A stretch of DNA of 64,000 bases from Albula goreensis. Its lineage: Eukaryota > Chordata > Actinopteri > Albuliformes > Albulidae. Positions 33,754 through 47,950 of this stretch are shown piece after piece. The first letter of the stretch is position 1. Every line of letters begins with the position of its first letter. Below the pieces are notes generated by a model. That model was not told the DNA's origin. It worked only from the letters and a program-made list of their open reading frames with translations, and did no database searches. Position numbers and translations under genes: made by a program. The stretch covers positions 41,276,534 through 41,340,533 of the forward strand of contig CM040741.1 of assembly GCA_022829145.1 (NCBI GenBank). Direction: 5' to 3'.

Positions 33754-36700
33754 GGGGCCTCTGCAATCAGATCTGAATGGCAGCATCTTCAAAGTCCGCA
33801 CGTGACATCAGGCTCAACCTGGAGCATTTTTAGAAACCTGTCTCCTTCTGAAAAATGTCAGTCCACCCTTATAAACTAGCTCCCTACCCTCACCCACTCA
33901 ATATGACTTGTTAGTAATTACGATGTTTAACAGTCCCTCAATAACTTGTCATAATTGTTTGTTGCAAAGCGACATTTATAATCAAACAAGTAGCTCATCC
34001 TGCATAAATGGATATTCTGAGAAACGTAATAACTTCAGCTGAGGCTGGCCACATAGCCGGTTACTGGAGAAGGAGAGCACCAGGATGAAAGAATCCAGAC
34101 GTCTCTTGATTCCAGGAATGTTGCTCGGCCCAAATCAACAGGAACCTCTCTTCACAGCCAAGTCACAGAACCAGTCAAACTCTCTGAGTTAAATTTCTTG
34201 TGGTCAATCAATGTCAAAATCTTTGAGGGGCGCTAACAGCAAAAATGAAAAAGAAAAAAGAGACATTCATTTAACAGAAATGGACCCTCAAAATCCTATA
34301 AAATATAAGAGGATGTGGCCGTGGTATAACCCTCAGTTATTTTGGAATATTATTGCAGCTCTCTTTGAGAGGTTGATGACGTGATGTCCAGTAGCCAGTT
34401 CAGGAAATGACTAGCTTGACAAAGAAAGACTTTCTCTTGGCAAAATGCATTAAAAGGATTTCATTAAATATTGAATATGATTATAGTGATGAATTTTAAT
34501 TTCACAGCACCTTTAATACAACATTAAATAATTCAAAGAGATTAACATGAAAAAATGGGCCTTGAGAAATGAAACAAATCTATACATATGCACAAAATAT
34601 AGTTGGCAATATATGTATTTTACATATTTAAAATAGTTTTTGGCTTGGAGTCCATGGGTGGAACTGTTGATAAATTTCTGAATGAAATGTACCACCTCAT
34701 GTTGGCTGTCATCCACCATTCATCTGGAGAATTTTGGAGCTGGAGAACTAAAGTCCATGTGAAGGCTGGAGTGGTACCATAGCCAGCAGACTGCAGCGCA
34801 TATATATTATCTTTGGTTTAATATTTTGCCATGTACTGTTTGCCAGAATTGCATACACTCAGAACGACTCAAGGTGACAGACTTTTCTGGTCCGATTGCA
34901 CGGTAGTCTCAACGGATCAAATGAACCACCCAGGAATCTTGTGTTTGTAACTAAGTACAAACACGACAATCTTGATTCACGATGCTCCGCAAAACCCTCC
35001 AGCTCTCAAAACTTTGCAATCCTTCTCGGTCTATTTCAATTCTTTTTTTTTTTTTTTTTTTTGTGGACAGACATATGAGTCATTTTCAACACTTCAGACT
35101 ATCAGCTCATTGTTGACCCTTCAGGGAAATTACCATGTTTTGCAACTTTAACGGCACCAGGACATTTTATGGTAGAAGCAGGAAAATTAATTTTTATTTG
35201 GAAAGTGTGGCAAAATTGACACACTCACCACAGTGCTGCTTTCATATTTGCAACCTGGAGGTGCGAGTTAGTGCAGCAGCTATGCGTTGGCTTGAAAACG
35301 TAGATATGAATTTGTAATCATTACTGCGTAGCCAATTATTACTTCCCCTCTGTTGGTGATGAATAGAACACTAATTGAGCAATCAAGAGGCAGACAGTCC
35401 ACTTCAACTAACCCTTATGTTACACATGACGTTGACTTCACATACCGGTATATCAATACGAAAATCACTGGCATGGTGAATACCCCTGATCCACTTACAT
35501 TCATTTTCAGCATTTGTATGGCCTTTGATTTTAGGTATTGTATTAAGGTATTCTTGCATAATAAAACCATCCCCAGATGTTTTGGAATTACTTAATCAAA
35601 TAGGTAATGAGTTAATTTTTGCTTTAATTATCTTCAGCCCTTCTGTAACAGCATAGCCTGTACGCTAATAGGTTGACATGTGGAGTCCACTCCAGGACCT
35701 CACCTTGTCCTCTGAAATGCCCTCAGCCCCCACTGTGAATATTTTGTTTCCATGTAGCTCTTGGCCCTCACCGCTGCCCGCTTAGCTGCTCAGCAGAGCC
35801 AGTGTTGTGTAGGTCCAGTCCACCACTTATATCGTGTTCATTTTCTTTACTCCTTTTTTTAAGCAAAGTGTTGGGTTCTTTCCCCCAGGGCTACATGCTG
35901 ATTCAATTTTTACTTCTTTTTTTCTTTCACCCGTCCTTACAGCTGTTGTTTTGGATTAGCGAAATAGCTGCTGTCAAATGAAATGATCCCTCTCCACCAC
36001 CACCCACGGTGTTGGAAGGCGTGACAGGTAGGTGTCAGGGAGCACTGAGGGGCGGGGCTTCCACGTAGCTGTGGCAACTGTGCACCCTGTGGTCTCCTAT
36101 TCAGGAGCACACACCGAGACGGGCTGGCTGCACTGCTCACACCTAGCTGCGGTTTGTTGTTTCACGTGGAGGAGAATATCATGAATTCCCACATTTATGG
36201 AATCCACCCCTTTCATATTTTGTTTCTTCCCCTCCTCTGAGTGTTAACATAAGAAACTGTAACTGACTATAATAACAACATGCCTGATCATTCACAATTG
36301 CAGTGTAAACCATGTCCATATATCATGGTGCTGTGGTCAGCTTTCCACACTTGTCTTTATCTTGATTGACATATGACCTGCCAGAGGCCCACAGGCACCC
36401 AGCTATTGTCACTGAGAGATATGCTTCCCCTCCTATTGGGCCTAACTCTCCTGTAGTAGTCTGTGACTTGTAGTGTTAAAAATAGTTATTGGCTCATGGG
36501 ATTTGTAGGCGAGTGCATCAAAGCCGTGCATCTGCTTCAGATGCAGGGCCCCACATGTGGGTGGATGCATATTACACATGAGAGATACAATCACTTACTC
36601 ACTTATCCTCTTCACTCCCTGTAGATCATAAGACACAAAGACACATTTGGCATATTCACCTTTGGGAGAAAAAATTGAGAAAATGGTGTAAAAAAAAGCT

Positions 36701-37964
36701 CCCCTTCCATAAACCATGACTAGAATACCAGAAAAAGTGCTTTACATTTGTAAAATAAATTACAAATGATGTTTAGTTATCTTTTGGGGTAATTACATTA
36801 CACTTTTTAATTAGGCAATCTGAAATTGGTTTATGATGAAATATTCCATTCCATCTTCTGTCTATTATGATGCCTGACTAAAGTTGTTTTTTGTTGTTAA
36901 GGGACATGACCATTTGTTGTGGTCATGTGATCAGAAAGAAAAGTCTAGGTCTATGTTATTGTTATATGTTTGAACTTCACTTTTAAATGATGAAAGCTCA
37001 TGAAAAAGTTGACTGTTGACTTTTCTTCTATTTGATCTGTGCACTTCAAGGCTTCATTCCACGAAATGGTCATCTTATAGAATGATTTTGTTGATTTAAC
37101 AGATTAGTTTTTAATTCATTGCAGATTCGTTAGTGGCCCACTAAATCAAACAGCTTCTGCTGTGCCTGTTGCACACTTGTAAAAACAGCAAATTGAATCA
37201 AACATCCCGAAACTTCCTTACGTAATATGAAATTAAAAAAATTAAAGTGGTGGTAGAGGATGTTAAATATAGTGGGTTGATTGATGCAAATTTGTTTTGT
37301 AGAAAAACTGCTAGAAAATGATTGTTTTTGCAGCTCTCACTCAGTGTTTGATTTTAACTCCATTAGGTGTTCCTGTTTTCCCCAGTCCTGTATCACAGTC
37401 ACTGGCTGTTCCACTTTGTCTGTGGGTGTCCTCTTTTGTTTATGCTACTTCTGCTGTTCCCCATCCTTTTTTTTCTCCAAGTCTAAGTTTTCATTTCCTC
37501 ACTGAGAGGGAGACATGCAGAATCATTCTAAGATGTGGAGAGTAACTGTCGTCTCCTGTACGGTTTCCGAGGAGGAGGGGATGGCACTCTGTCTGGCTCT
37601 GATGTAGGGCAAAGAGAACAATAGTATGATACAGTACAGAAGAGGCACGTGCCAATCCCCATACTAGGGACAGGTAGGAAGAGACACTGTAGCTTCATGC
37701 TGTCTGCTTTTCATGCACTACCAATGGTATTATAGGACAATGGAATGATGGAATGGTTGACATCATGTAAAGTAATTTTTGAAGTGGGTCTTTGATGCAC
37801 CTGTAATAAAATCTAAATTAAAGCTGTGATCATCATAATAATCATGTATAAACATTATGGACAGCTTGTAACAGCTGATATAAAACTATAGAAATGTAAT
37901 GGTAAGCATTATGAAGTAATTTGAATGATTCCGTAAGTCCTGTTTTCAAAAACCAAGATATTTA

Positions 37965-37983
37965 GTTAACGTTAACAGTTAAC
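37965..37983. promoter_or_regulatory. Triple GTTAAC cluster
   Basis: GTTAAC occurs three times within 19 bp (37965, 37971 and 37978). Each is a palindromic HNF1-type half-site. The surroundings (37840-38115) repeat words such as ATGAAGCAT. Function is unknown. Confidence 0.3.
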
Positions 37984-38995
37984 GTAATCTGATGACTATC
38001 ATGAAGCATACAGATGGTTACTATGAAGCATTATGTGTCTTTTTTAATATTATGAGTGCTACTGAGCTATAATGTGTTCAATATGCTATCATGAATGCTA
38101 TAATGATTATACTCCAGTGTTGTCACAGATGCCTCTTAATGTAATACATATAACATGTAAGGTGTGTCAGAGGAGGTTGGATGCTATGATTCTGTACCTA
38201 CTTTGAAGCTGGTAGCTTCTCGTTGCTTTGAAATGTACCATACCATCTCCACACAGTGACACATTTCTGTGCTCCGGTGTTTTCTGTTTGTCGTTCTTGC
38301 CCTTGAAGGCCCACAGTCGTCAGTGGGGGCAGGAGGTACTGTCTCCTTGCCCAGGTTTCCTCTGAAGACAATAGCGGGGCAGCAGGGAGACAGTTCAGGA
38401 GCACGGGGGCAGATTTATGGCAGAGGAAACGTGTTCCAGCGCACCGCGGCCGGTGTCAGAGGGAAACAATGGAGGATTCACTGCGCAGACTGTCCCCAGG
38501 ACAGGGTCTCTTTATTCTGCGGGCCCACTTTTCCTACCGCAGGGGAACTCCCTTCCTGCGGCTCTGCCCGAAAGGCCTGATTTCCCCTCGCTCCATTCCA
38601 TTCGGCGGCGGCGGCGTGGAGAAGGTGTGGAGGGTGGCCGTCAATCCGACGTGGGCCAGGGGGGTGACAGGCGAGCAAGCGCACCTCCAGGTCATCAACC
38701 GTTGATTTATGGGCTTGTCAGTCGGCACAGAGGCACACACCACACTCCCACCCACACTGGACTCCAGCCCAGATCTTGCATTCTGGTCAGCGGCCCTCAC
38801 GAGGGGTGCCACAGTGGTAAACCTGTAGGCGGATACTTTGGCTATGGCAGGGAACAATTCGACAGGGTTTTCCCATTTGTAAGCTATTTAAGATATAGAA
38901 TATGGATAAAAGAGGGTGGGGGAGGCGGTCGGGGGTGCAAATTGCATTTTCAAGATCTTTGGGGAGACAGATCATAGTACTGCCTACACCCTCAG

Positions 38996-39029
<34 letters not shown>

Positions 39030-39899
39030 CTGAGTGCCAGTGAAAAGTTGGCAAGACAAAATTTGGAGTGGCTTGCATTATTTTGACCCCTTTTACTGTT
39101 GTATTTTTACTGTTTTCATTTGTGATTCACTGTGCTAGTGAAAGAGTTGTGCTACAGGGAGTTTCCGTGATCACAGCACATTTCTGCAGCCAAAGCAGAC
39201 TGAATGCGCCAACGTAACATCACAGCTTTCTTCAGCCAATCTGAAAACTCAAATATGGTAAAATGGTCAAGAGTTATGGTTTTTAAATATGCAGATTTCA
39301 TATACGCATTGGTTGTACATTCTTTTCCTGTATTTTACAAATCAGTTGGATTACAGTCGAATGATGCTTCTGCTGTCACATATGTCAATTATTTTGGTTA
39401 TCGGCTCTCTTAATTCAATAATAAGTTTATCACAGCGCAGTGGAACATTCAAAATCTTGGGTCTGTTAAAGCATTTAAAAAACAAAAGGTGCACCATGAA
39501 CCGTTAACAGAAGGTAGTGAATAGTGTTGTCCAGATAGTCACAAAGCAAAGGGTAAAGAATAAGAACTGATCCTCTTATGTTTACTTTGCCCTTGGGCTC
39601 CCCCTAGAACCAGGTTGTGGAACTGCACAGAGATAATCACCAGCCTTCATGCTATTATATTTGATATTTGAATTGTTTCATGAAGCAATTGTCTTTGTCA
39701 GTACAGAACAAATAGCAGCTAACAAGCATTCATGTTGTAGCCACCAGTCCAGCAAAATTTCATATAAATGCATGAGATTATTTTGTTTCATTAAGTTTTT
39801 CTCCCTTTTCTTTCACAATGCAGTAACAGCTATTCAGAGCATAAAGCAGCCTAAATATAGTGTTTAGGGTTGTTACACCACGCACGGGCCTGGCTGGTA

Positions 39900-40190
39900 A
39901 TTGAAACTTTTTCATTTTGCTTTTGTAATGTCATGTGTCTGTGGGCATGATTGGCAGACTCAAGTACCTGCAGATGAAACAGCTCCTGTGTTAATGAATA
40001 GAGCGCTGATTGCAGGATTCCGAGCTGCAAATTACCGCGCTGCCATGCTGACGTGCAATTACCGGCCTCCTTTTGCATATTCATGTACATGCTTTGCATA
40101 CGGATCAACACCACCAGCTCACGAAATCGCGGAAAATAAAACTGATAAGAGCCGTCGTCTTGTTTGTCTGTAACCGAGGGTGTTTCGCTT
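39900..40190. promoter_or_regulatory. Candidate conserved non-coding element
   Basis: The block packs homeodomain and POU-type words: GCTGATTGCAGG, TGCAAATTAC, TGCAATTAC, TTTGCATATTCATG and ATGCTTTGCAT. It is flanked by AT-rich sequence of lower complexity. This texture is typical of developmental enhancers, but conservation cannot be tested here. Confidence 0.4.
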
Positions 40191-43100
40191 TCCATCCATT
40201 GGAGTTTATGTCTTGTTGCTTTCAAAAGATATGCGTTTTATTGTCGAAAATATATTAAAACCTGTGTTGATCTATATAATTCGTATTAACTATGCACGCT
40301 ATTAATTGTATGCACATATCAGAAGTTTGGTTACAGTGTAAAACTAAACGAAAACACAAAATGTACTTAACTGTGGTTAATCAGGTCTGTTTACCAAATT
40401 TATATTGTATGCTCATTATGTGTTTGTTCCATAAATGAAATTGTAAACATGAACGGCCTGTCTTATCCTAAATTTAGTCCTCTTCCGTTATATTGAAGAG
40501 CAGCATTAAAAATGAAATGAATTCTCTTGTTCACTCTTACTACCTCAACGGTTGTCTCTACCATTTTAAAAGCGTTGTAGTTAAAATGCTAATGTAAATT
40601 AAAAATGTAAATCTATTTAAATTCACTGTTTCAAACTTTATATATTTTTTTTTACATTTGTTTACTCTAATTAAGGTCATGCATTCTAAGTCAGCATAGA
40701 TAATGCTATCTGATCAGTGAGTTCATGGAATTAATACTACCTTACTAATCATCATAATTTTAATAATAATACTAATTTGAAAGTACACAATTGCAAATAG
40801 CACAATTGGTGTTGAATGAATGAATGATAATGATAATTCAGTAATAACAGAGATGTCCTGTCTATTTGCTGATTAATATGCAGTGGCAAAAGAGAAATTA
40901 GAATACAATTTGCGAATTTATACTGTAATCAGTACTAAAGCAATCAGTCCTATGTGAAGCAATTGAGGTTATCAGTCAAAAAACAAGGGTATAATATTCA
41001 TGTTTACATAGTAATAGAAACCTAATGCAGATTATCTGACTTTTTGTTCTAAATACTGTTATTATTTTATTGGGTTGAAAAATGAGACATATTCTACAAG
41101 CAAAACTACATTTTTGTAATCTTGAACGGAAAAGCAATTGAAAGACATTTCATCAATCTGAAAGACATTGGAGCTATCCTAGTTTTTTCATTTGTAATAG
41201 TAATTTTTAATAAGTTTTTAGAAGGAGTATTATATTATCACTGCACCAGAAAAACACTAAGGCAAAAATGTAATGTCAGATTTCTTGAATACGAAGTGTC
41301 TTGTTGTGGGAATAATGATGCATGAAGGTAAAACATAAAGTAACTATAGAAGTGTACTTGGAGTAAATGGCTTCTGTCAATGGCAAGATGTGTACAGCAT
41401 GTCTGTGTAGATTGATGTCACTTTATTCCTCTTGCCAGAAAGCTACAAAGGCAAGATGTATAGAAAGAGTCTTTATACAAGTTTTCCCTATATAAATACA
41501 AAATGTATGTGGAAAGCTTTCATGAAATACATAAGGGCACCAAATGCAAAATTCTTCTGCATTTAAATATCATGTCTCAAATGCAAACCCGGGAATGTAA
41601 TTTTTATGCAAGAAAAAATTCAGTGCTTGATTCATTTTTTGTTTTTATCTTTTCTCTGTGAAAAAAAAACTCAAATATGTTTTGAGATCACATTAAATGT
41701 TTCTATAAACATGCGTACAGTAAAACACACTGGTGATATACATATGTGTGCTTCTATCACAACATACAATGTAAATGAATTCTCCATGTGCCTCTTAAGG
41801 GGCTTCATAAATGAGATCTTTCTCAAACACACTGCACACCACTGTGCCACCAAAAGACAATGGATAAAGGAACCATGATTATCATTATGTTCATATTTTT
41901 GCGAGTGAATCATTTCCTTTTGATTTCTTTACCATTCACATTGATGTTGCTGCAAAATGTATTTTCACTGTTCTTAAAAACTTTTCACAACACTTTCACA
42001 TCATATATTTTATAATATATTATAAGTGAATATATGCTATGGAGATTCTCAAAAAAGATTTTGAACATTTGCATTCTAAACACATGGATGCACATGCATG
42101 CACACACACACACACACACACACACAATTGATTCAAGGCTTTTATGTGCTCGAGGATTTAAGCTATTGTAAATGGAAGATTTATAAATTATCTTATCTGC
42201 ACTAACCTGTTCCATTATTCTGATACCCATGCCTACTATTCCCTCGCAGTTAACATAAAGAATACTCTAAGAATACTATAATTAGGCTTGGACTGCTCAA
42301 ATGGTTAAAAATAATGAATAATCTTGTCTGTCTATTCTTATATAAATCATATGTAATAAGATATGAACACATATATAAAGTATTTATGTAATTTATGCAA
42401 TTAATCTTTTTTATCTATATTTGCATGGATTGCATGTAATTTAATCCAATAAATATGTTGGAAGTACACCTTTGTATCATTAAGAGATTTACAAAAAAAA
42501 TCAAAAATGTGAAAAATGAACCAAAAAATTTAGGCCCAGTCTTTATACCCATTAGTGCCTCTGCTTCCAGTATAAATAATCAGCATGGTAAAATCAATAT
42601 TAATTTAACTTTAAGTATATAATTTAACTTTAATTTAATGTAATTTAGTTTGAGTTTACATGGGTTCTGCAGGAATAAAAATGTCACCATCACAGTTAAA
42701 TGTATTCAATGAAATATTAATTTATCACTGAAAATTTAGTTGTAGTTTTTTTTTTAGAGGCAAACTTTATGAACAGTGGTGAACAGGTCTCAAATTTGTG
42801 ATTAAAAGTATTGTGAACTTCTCCAAACTTCCCCCAAAACAATCTTTTATTGGGTCATCCAGGGAACCGTTATAGTGAAAGATGCTCAAAGTCTGAATGG
42901 AGACCAGCACACGGCCTTCATCACACACGATGACGAGGGCGATACTTCGCTTGGAAAAAAAAAAGAGCGCACACCGTTCAAACACATGAAATATAGGGTC
43001 AAAAACAAATGTAGCTGTCCATGTATTTGTTTTATTTGGAAACATTTAGGCTTGCCTTAACCTCACATTTCATGTATTTCTTCCACTCAGAGCCATTCGT

Positions 43101-45807
43101 GAGGTTGTCAGCTGCGATTTGACACCAGAAGGCCAAAAAAAACCTTTTAAAAGTGTTTTTCTCTCGCTGCCGTGACCTGGTCCCTTGTCCAGCTGGCTGA
43201 AGGCCATGTTACACTTTGTGCAATGTATTGTGTTGCGCTGTCTATGGTGTGCATTACATGTCTTTTGTGACTGCTCAGAATGAAGCATTGTTTAGAACGC
43301 ATAGATCCACTCTAAAGCTGTATCTACTATTCTCAAATAGTTCTCTCAAAATGTTTTTAATCTAGGCAAAATGGTCTCATAATGCAATGCTATGAATCCT
43401 ATTTCCAGGGATAACTCTAGCTTTAAATAATAAATGTCTAATGTTTATATCAAACAGCTGGTAAAAAAATAGTGATTGTATGGGTTGTGTAACTGTATGT
43501 GTTGCAGGTTTTATGTACAAATCTAGGGATTTTAATTATAATGTGATTGTGCTGATTGTATTAGAGTGGTATTGTGCTGCAGGACTATAGTCTGTTTAAG
43601 AGAAACACATTTTTTCTCATTAAAACATATGTTTCTGTTTATCCTTATTCCTGCAACATGTAATTAACATAGAAAATGAAAAAATACAGTTTTGTTCTGT
43701 GCTGAGGTCTTTTAATGCTGCCATGTGTCTCCATCAGTTTTCTGATATGGAAGTTTGAACCACATAGGCCATTGTGTCACAAACTCACCAGCGTACGATA
43801 AAATCTCAGATCCCTCTGCTCCACCATTCACATTTTAGACTATCTGTTGTATTTTTTAAACATCCAAGCAACCTGCAGCCTGGAAAAAAAACCTGAATGA
43901 ATAGAACTGAATGTGCAGGTGGTAACCTCCGGTATTGTTCACATCTGTTCGTATCTGTTTGCAATTTCGCCAGAGATTTTTATCGCTGATTTGTTGGCGT
44001 ATTGGACTATTTTCCCCCTGTCCGACTGGAAGCCAATCAAAGACCGGTGCAATGAGCTAGCCCGGCCTGTGGACAGGACCCATAAACTCAGCTTTGAACA
44101 CTTCTGAGATCAACTCGAGATATCAGTGGGATAATTCTGTTAATTGGCCACTTTGTACATTTGGAACGCAAACAGAAAACACCCTGCAACCATCTGTCCT
44201 CATTTCTATAAAAGGGCATAGTGACCACTGCAGCGGGTCAACCTCAACAGAAGTTTCCAGAAACAAAGTCATTGACTTTGCTTTACAATATAGCCATGTA
44301 AATGAAGATAGTTTCTTTTTTTTCAAACAAGGCTCTTTGTCTTCATTTCAATACTCTTTTTTAGTTTCCTAGTTTGTTTCTTTTGTTGCACCACTAAGAA
44401 ACTTATTTCCTAATTCCAAGAAAGTATAAACCCCATTTTAATCATTTTCTGTGCTAATGTCATTCTGGTTCAGCGTGTGAGTAATTTGAAAAGCCATAGC
44501 TCCAGTCCTGTTGTGTCTTTTTGTGCTCTGGATTTTTTTTTACATGCCGAGAGAAAGAAAGTGGAGTTGTTAGTCTGAGTAGGGGGGAGCGGATTACAAC
44601 AGCAGTAGTTGCTAATTGCTTTTTCCTGTTCAGCTATTCTTTCTTTGTTTGGATTGGATTGTTTTGGTTTTTTTCCTCTGGTTTCTCTTTCTATCTTTCA
44701 GCACTGTCAAATTAATCAAAACCAAGGCACATCTTCCTTGAGTCAGACACAAAATCCAAGTGTTCCCTCATCGTTCAGAGACATGACCTGGATCCAAGGC
44801 CTACTCAGAAAATGAATGTTTTCTTTATTTACTCTATAAAAATGACTTTATGTACTATGCATACTATGGTATTACACAGACATAAATGAGATTTATTTTG
44901 TAGTTATCTCAAGCCAATAAAATTATTTTGCCGTTCCTGGTTTTCCCTGGTTACCTGTTGAAGACAGATATCTTTGAAAGGATTGCTATGAGGATCATAT
45001 ACCTTTAAGATTTTTTATCAAGCTTTTTTCATATCAACATTTTTACACATCGCATGTAATGGGGTTTTAACTACAATACAAGCTCAGTGTTTTTTTTTTG
45101 TCTGGGGGTGGGGGTGGGGGGCTTCTCTGAGGTTATTTCCTGGGGATGGTGTAATCAGACATGGCAGAGGTGAGTGGGGGTCAAGTGGGGTGATGAGCGG
45201 CATCCTGACGTCGTGTTAGCTGCACGGACGACCGAAGGCCTTGATCAAACACCATAAACAAGACATTACTGCGGGTCCAAATCCTTCAAGATCAGGGCAG
45301 AGAGAGCACAATCACCCCACAGAAACGTCCTTCAACTCAGCGGGCCGGGGTCAGGAACGGCAACACAGAGCACTGTGTCTGGCACATTCATACACTCTTT
45401 CTTTATTTTCAACATTGAAAATGATACATCATACACCCTCATACTCTTCACAAAACTAATTTGAATGGAAAATTTCATTTCAGCCTATAAGGTTGAATAG
45501 TATCCCATAAAATATCTCTAACAATAAGACTTTAACTGCCTCTAAATGATAAAATATGGACTAAAGCAATACATCTGTCAAAGTACAGTGTATGATTAAA
45601 CAGGTTTGTGATATGATCTGAAATATTTCTTTTCTGTGATGTAATCTGGCTAAATATGATTTTTTTTCATAATTTAGTTTATGAAGATGGATAACCAAGG
45701 GTTTTATTTCTAGCACAGTATGAATACAGTAAAAGAGGTAATGACACTTCTTTATCAGCAGGCCCTGATACCGTTACAGAGTCTCTGAGGTTATTGAGCG
45801 CAACTGC

Positions 45808-45809
<2 letters not shown>

Positions 45810-45865
<56 letters not shown>

Positions 45866-46049
45866 AGTGAGTGTATGTGTGTGTGTGAGTGAGTGAGTGA
45901 GTGAGTGTGTGTGTGAGTGTAGTGTGTGTGTGAGTGAGTGAGTGAGTGAGTGAGTGAGTGAGTGGAGTGAGTGAGTGAGTGAATGTGTGTGTCAGTGTAT
46001 GTGTGTGTGCGTGAGAGAGAGAGATAGATAGAAAGAGAGAGAGAGAGAG

Positions 46050-46140
<91 letters not shown>
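45810..46140. repeat. Compound (TG)n/(GAGT)n/(GA)n microsatellite
   Basis: About 330 bp of TG repeats is interrupted by GAGT tetranucleotide arrays and a GA tract, then by a pure TG tract of about 85 bp. It produces long CVCV and HTHT open frames on both strands, which are artefacts. Confidence 0.95.
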
Positions 46141-46142
<2 letters not shown>

Positions 46143-47865
46143 TTGTTTAGTTTGGCTCTCATCAGAGGTAGTCCATAGAATAACTATTGCAGGTAGAATG
46201 TACACTTTGTACTCAAAATACAATTACTACAATGTACAAATTCATCCCCACATGACTTATGCTTTCTGTCCTCCACATGGCAGCAAAAATCTCCAGCAGA
46301 CTCATTCCCTTGAACTTGCTTTTTGCAGAGAGGATTTTATAAAGACATGGATTGCAGGTACATTCACTGATCCTCCCTGTGAAACCATGCTTCTGTGAAT
46401 TTGCCAGCCCCTAGTCTTATTACGTGCAAAAGGAGTAGATATGTGAAATAAATACTTGAGAAATACAAGTGGATTTAGGTTCATTTCTCCTTAATTTTAA
46501 TCAGAACATGACGGCCAATAAAAATATCCCATATAATGTTTGGAAAGAGACTGTGTATTTCATTATTTGAATGTTTGTTAGCAAGATCCCTGATTAGTTA
46601 CTAATTACAGCATTTTAATAATTGCTATCAACAAAACCTGAACAAAATATGTTTTATTAGCTCATAGCATTAATTATGATGGACAACCCAAGAGCCATAC
46701 AAAGGCATTTTTTATTATTATTTTCCTGGCTAAATGTTTAAACAAAAATAAATCTTTTTGCAGCCTTTATGGCACAAATCGCATAGAAAGAACTGAAGCT
46801 CTTTATAGTGCTGTGGAAAGTCAGATGCAGTCTGCATATAACATATTAAATATGGAAAACCAGATTTAATATAATATAAAATTAATAAAAATATATGCAT
46901 GTAGTACCCTTAATACCTTTCAAAATGAGCAGGTATTCGTAATAGCCATTGAGACACTATCATGTTTCAAACAACATAAAACCTTGATAATTTCAGGTTT
47001 TTCAAACAGACTGCAGTAGCACAGCTTTCAATTGTCAAGGTGCACATTATTGCAATGGTAGGGGCCCCAATTTGTTGATTTATCCTGGAGAGGAAACTAT
47101 ACCGAAGAGTATGACTAGTTTTATACACAGCCCAATAGCGCCCTCTGTTGCAAGTAATTTTAATAACGGCGCGAAAGAATTTTCATCTTAAAAATTCAAT
47201 GAATATTATGCTTTAGTTAATTCTAGCAAAGGTTTACTACTACTACTAATAATAAAAATAACAATAATAATAATAATAAGAAGAAGAAGAATGCATTTTC
47301 CAAAACTTATTTCTATTTTTAAAAATAATTTCATAACTTAATTCTGCATGTACATTTTCTATTACACTGTGTTTCCTCCATACAGGCTGCAACAGAATCA
47401 ACATTTGTCTTTAATTTTGCCTTACAAATAAATGCAAATGTTCTTTTCTTCACAAACACAGTTTGGTAAGTTCATCAGTCACCATGCTTTACTCATCAAA
47501 CTCTTTTGAAGAACAATACTAACACCTGAATATATTTGCAAGTCAAAGTTACGGTTTTGCTCTCTGATGGGGTCAGTGTTTAAAGGGTCTTAGCTCACAG
47601 ACGATCAAGATTCTGTGAGTAGAAAGCTGTTGGATTGTCACATGTTCAGTGGCATTACACATTTGAAGGAATTTGTGAGCCAGTCTATAGATGATTTGTA
47701 TAAAATCACTCTCCATTACTTTTTTATTGAATAAAAAAAATCCAGCTCTTCCAGACATCACTATGACATTTTGGGAGGTTATTCCAATGATACATATCTC
47801 ACAGTTAAGATATTAATTTTGTGCTGGTTTGAAAAATATTTTTGCTATACTACTTATTGCCCTAT

Positions 47866-47950
47866 GAAATTAGACATGTGTTTCCTCTGTGAGTATGTGG
47901 AAGGAGGTGTCTGTGTGTTTGTGTGCGTGCGTGCATGTGTGTGTGTGTTT
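47866..47950 (+). repeat. Short dispersed repeat with TG tail, copy 1
   Basis: The first 52 bp align without gaps to 54591-54642 at 45 of 52 positions by hand count, and both copies run straight into a TG array. The core is TCTGTGAGTATGTGGARGGA. It is a small repeat family that I do not recognise. Confidence 0.6.

Larger units (their letters stand above)
29401..40300. other. Gene-free intergenic region, part 2, with enhancer-like islands
   Basis: No coding exon is supported. Blocks that look compositionally constrained include 29450-30060, 30770-31240, 32700-33010, 33640-33880 (with a palindromic X-box), 38270-38720 (CG-rich) and 39900-40190 (several homeodomain and octamer-type words). Open frames of 99-186 codons overlap these islands, but they lack domains, exon structure and coding-like residue patterns. 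There is a T run at about 35043-35062 and a short TG/TA array at about 38995-39030. Confidence 0.5.

Noticed and set aside
38417-38977. 186-codon open frame, the longest in the desert
   Set aside because: It is low in hydrophobic pattern, has overlapping frames of similar length on both strands, and has no domain or splice context. A CG-rich island explains the lack of stops.
45774-46398. Long open frames rich in HT and CV on both strands
   Set aside because: They are translations of a TG/CA microsatellite, not proteins.
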